64,000 nucleotides of DNA from Dactylis glomerata (lineage: Eukaryota; Streptophyta; Magnoliopsida; Poales; Poaceae), in the NCBI GenBank assembly GCA_007115705.1, contig QXEO01000339.1, positions 8,701,122-8,765,121 on the forward strand, given 5' to 3'. Made by a program: the position numbers and the translations under genes. Below the pieces are notes generated by a model that did not search any database, was not told the origin of the DNA, and worked only from the letters and a program-made list of their open reading frames with translations. Shown here one piece after another: positions 61,481-64,000 of this stretch. The stretch's first letter is position 1. Each line of letters starts with the position of its first letter.

Positions 61481-64000
61481 AGCATCCCCAAGCTTAACTC
61501 CTGCTCGTCCTCGAGTAGGTAAGTGATAACAAAAGAATAATTTTTGAGGTGACATGCACCTACACAATCTTGATCATATATGTAAGCATTGGTGAGCTGG
61601 GATCATAAGAACTTAAAACATGGGCATGAAGATATAATCTTGACAATAAGAACTTAGCAACCATGTTGTAAACATGTAAATGAACACAAACAAAAGATCA
61701 TGAAAATGAAACAATGAAAGTCAAACGTGTGTTCAAATCATAAGGAAAAACATACAAATGGTTTTCAGCTTGTCCTTCAAAGAGAGCAAAACATAAATGC
61801 ATAGGACACCTTCAAGTTTAAGAGGGCGACTAGATACAAATAATTTAAGAACAAGTGAAACCAACAATATGAATCAATCAATGAACTTTGGGACAATGCA
61901 TATCACACTAAGAATGACAACTATGCTCTCTTAATGGTGCATAAAGAAAGAAGGTGGTGACTCAACATAAAAGTAAAAGAAAGGCCCTTCGCAGAGGGAA
62001 GCAGTGATTGCAAGTTTTATAACCTTCAAAAATTATGGTACTTACCGGCTTTGAGCTCTCATTGCCCCCATCATAAGCATCTTGAATGGTTAAAGTTAAT
62101 GCGAGAACAATTATGATGCATATGCTTGACAAATCATAATTTGAAGACCTCGTGCCCCGTGAATACGAGTACCCAAACCTCATGCTACTTTACTTAGAGT
62201 CCCAAGCAAGGCTCTTGTCATTGTAAGTATATGCATATCATTGAAAACCGCCAATGGGGTACCTCCGTGCCCGATGACATGGAACAAGCCCACACCAAAA
62301 TGATAGGACAAGCAGACAATGAACACCTCGACATCTCTTTTATTTGCCTTTTGTTTAGCTTTTTATTGTGAGATGCGTCGTCGAATGTTCACCATGGGTA
62401 TGCTGCAAATTTCCACCATGAATTATGCATGGCTTAGATTGGCGGCCCGGCGTTTCCCTAACACATATACAAAATCCATGATCCCCACAAGATTCCCAAT
62501 TCATTTCACACTGCGGGCATCCATATACAAAAGATCACGATATCAACTCAAATAAGAAGTGCAAGTTGAAAGCTTGCCCCATGACAGCATGGATGGGCTA
62601 GAATCCAACTTACAACTTGCAAGCATAACAACTCAACATAAGAGACCACAATGTCAAAATTTTAAGAACAGGAAAAAGTAAAGTGTGCCTTCCGGTTCGT
62701 GAGAGCTTTACTGACCGAATTTCGCATAACACTAGTAAGAGTTTAATTTGAAGAGAAAATAAAAGCAAGTCAAATTTACTTGGAATAGCAAATTGCTAGT
62801 AGGTATGTATGGTGGACACTTTGGAAAACTTTGGCTTTTAGGAGTTGGATGCACGAGTAGAGCTCATACTCAGTACAAGGCGAGGGCTAGCAAAAGACTG
62901 GGAGCGACCAACTAAGAGTGCAATAATGGCCATAATCATGCAAATCGACAAAGCGACATTAAAAGAAGCATAAGATGGCATCAAAAGTCAAAAACTAAAT
63001 GATCATGAAGGCTATTGGCGACTTTGTAAGAGTTTAACATGTGTGAGCATGCGCCAAGTCAACCCAAATAAAGCATCAAGGAGAAAACCAAAATAATGCT
63101 TCCATACAATAAAAACAACGCATGATTTTTTCAAAGGCTCATTAAGCAATCTCAGTTATTTGAGACAAGTCATGCTACAGCAAAAGCACTAAGCATACTA
63201 TCAAAAATACATCAAGCATGACATGAAAAAGCCTAAGCCGCAGTCTACACAAGCTCCTTCTTGTACCACTATTTTGCACAAAGCTTTTTCTCTTTTCCAA
63301 CACCATTTGAAATTTTTATAAACACCTCTTTTGATGAAAACCAATAAAGATCAGAGGCAAAAATACACCTTGATGAAAAGATATGACAAGGTCTGAACGC
63401 AAATCAAGGCGAAAACGAAAACCAAAAGCAGCAGCAGAAAAAGAAGAACGCTCGATTTTTAATAAGAGTGAAAACTAGAGCGTTCTTGGCAAATGAAAAT
63501 GAGTACATCTCCTCCAAAAGAAATTTGTTGGGGTCCAACCATTTATTGCAGCAAACAAACAAACTAAGCTAACTAAGAAAACTAAAACAACTGACGCTCC
63601 AAGAAAAACACATAGTGCATGAAGCAATAAAAATATAGTGTTTTGAAAGGTGACCTGATTTTTGCCGATGAAGAAGGGGTGCCTCGGGGGCATCCCCAAG
63701 CTTTGACGCTTGTACTTCTTGGATATTTCTTGGGGTGATGCATGGGCATCCCCAAGCTTAAGCTTTTGTCCATTCTTCAACTCATCTCATCATTCTCCAA
63801 TCCCTACACTTGAAAACTTCCTTCATACAAAACTAAACACAATTCTATTAGCAACATTAGTGCAAGCATAACATATAATCAATCCTCTATTTGCTTCAGG
63901 TTTCAACTCAAAACTACCACATATATAGCATATACTACTGTAGCAACCTCCCCAAAAGTTCCGTGATCAAAAGAACTCAAAAGAAAGTGATAAAGTGGCA
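61481..64000 (-). mobile_element. 3' noncoding internal region of a D/J-family gypsy element
   Basis: On the minus strand this lies upstream of LTR J and ends in GTTAAGCTTGGGGATGCT, a polypurine tract. About 2.5 kb with no convincing ORF, A-rich on the plus strand. The motif gcatccccaagctt recurs at 61481, 63690 and 63749. Pol lies beyond the window edge. Confidence 0.75.

Overview
The window is plant nuclear DNA from a grass, very probably a Triticeae species (wheat, barley, rye or a wild relative). The grounds are a BARE/Angela-like copia LTR, gypsy LTRs starting TGATACGTCTC with a tRNA-Asp primer site, CACTA subterminal repeats and the depth of nesting. I found no intact host gene. Almost every base belongs to a transposable element (TE), and at least ten elements are stacked inside one another.

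Layout, left to right. 1-4156: 3' half of a copia element (G) with its 3' LTR. 4157-4531: unassigned coding-like remnant. 4532-5812: truncated gypsy LTR (H). 5813-12524: truncated minus-strand Tat-type Ty3/gypsy element (A), cut by 12525-28392, a plus-strand gypsy element (D), LTR plus gag. D is itself split by 14684-27258, a complete minus-strand Tat element (B) with TSD gatat. 28394-29950: CACTA end fragment behind a single N. 29951-31689: unassigned DNA holding a 910-bp retroposon with 15-bp TSDs. 31690-57186: one 5'-truncated LINE with TSDs, split by copia E (32152-38700), a PIF/Harbinger-like MITE (39354-39861) and a young complete Tat element (C, 40205-53875, TSD cctgt). 57367-60410: truncated copia F. 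60459-61480: gypsy LTR (J) of D's family in the opposite orientation, joined on both sides to gypsy internal sequence that runs to 64000.

The most interesting theme is shared by the three Tat elements A, B and C. All have gag-pro-pol on the minus strand. Beyond pol they carry an intron-containing gene on the opposite (plus) strand. B encodes a protein of the putative gypsy-type transposon family (PF04195-like). C encodes an uninterrupted 941-residue plant-mobile-domain (PMD) protein from six exons, all with phase-0 junctions. A keeps only the 3' exons of a B-like gene. Each element is also peppered, in LTRs, introns, spacers and coding sequence, with a private short motif: CGAGT/ACTCG in A, ATGGCGGAT in B, GCCGAT in C. 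The motif often sits as inverted pairs with fixed spacing. This resembles a protein plus cognate-site system such as the VANC anti-silencing factors of Arabidopsis VANDAL transposons. That functional link is inference.

Other notable points: copia E has an open frame running from its LTR into gag and no recognisable tRNA primer site; an in-frame TAG sits at the same codon between protease and RT in A and B; and one LTR (J) bridges two internal regions. By eye the LTR pairs of C differ at 5 of 1132 positions and those of E at about 7 of 1003, so both insertions are recent.
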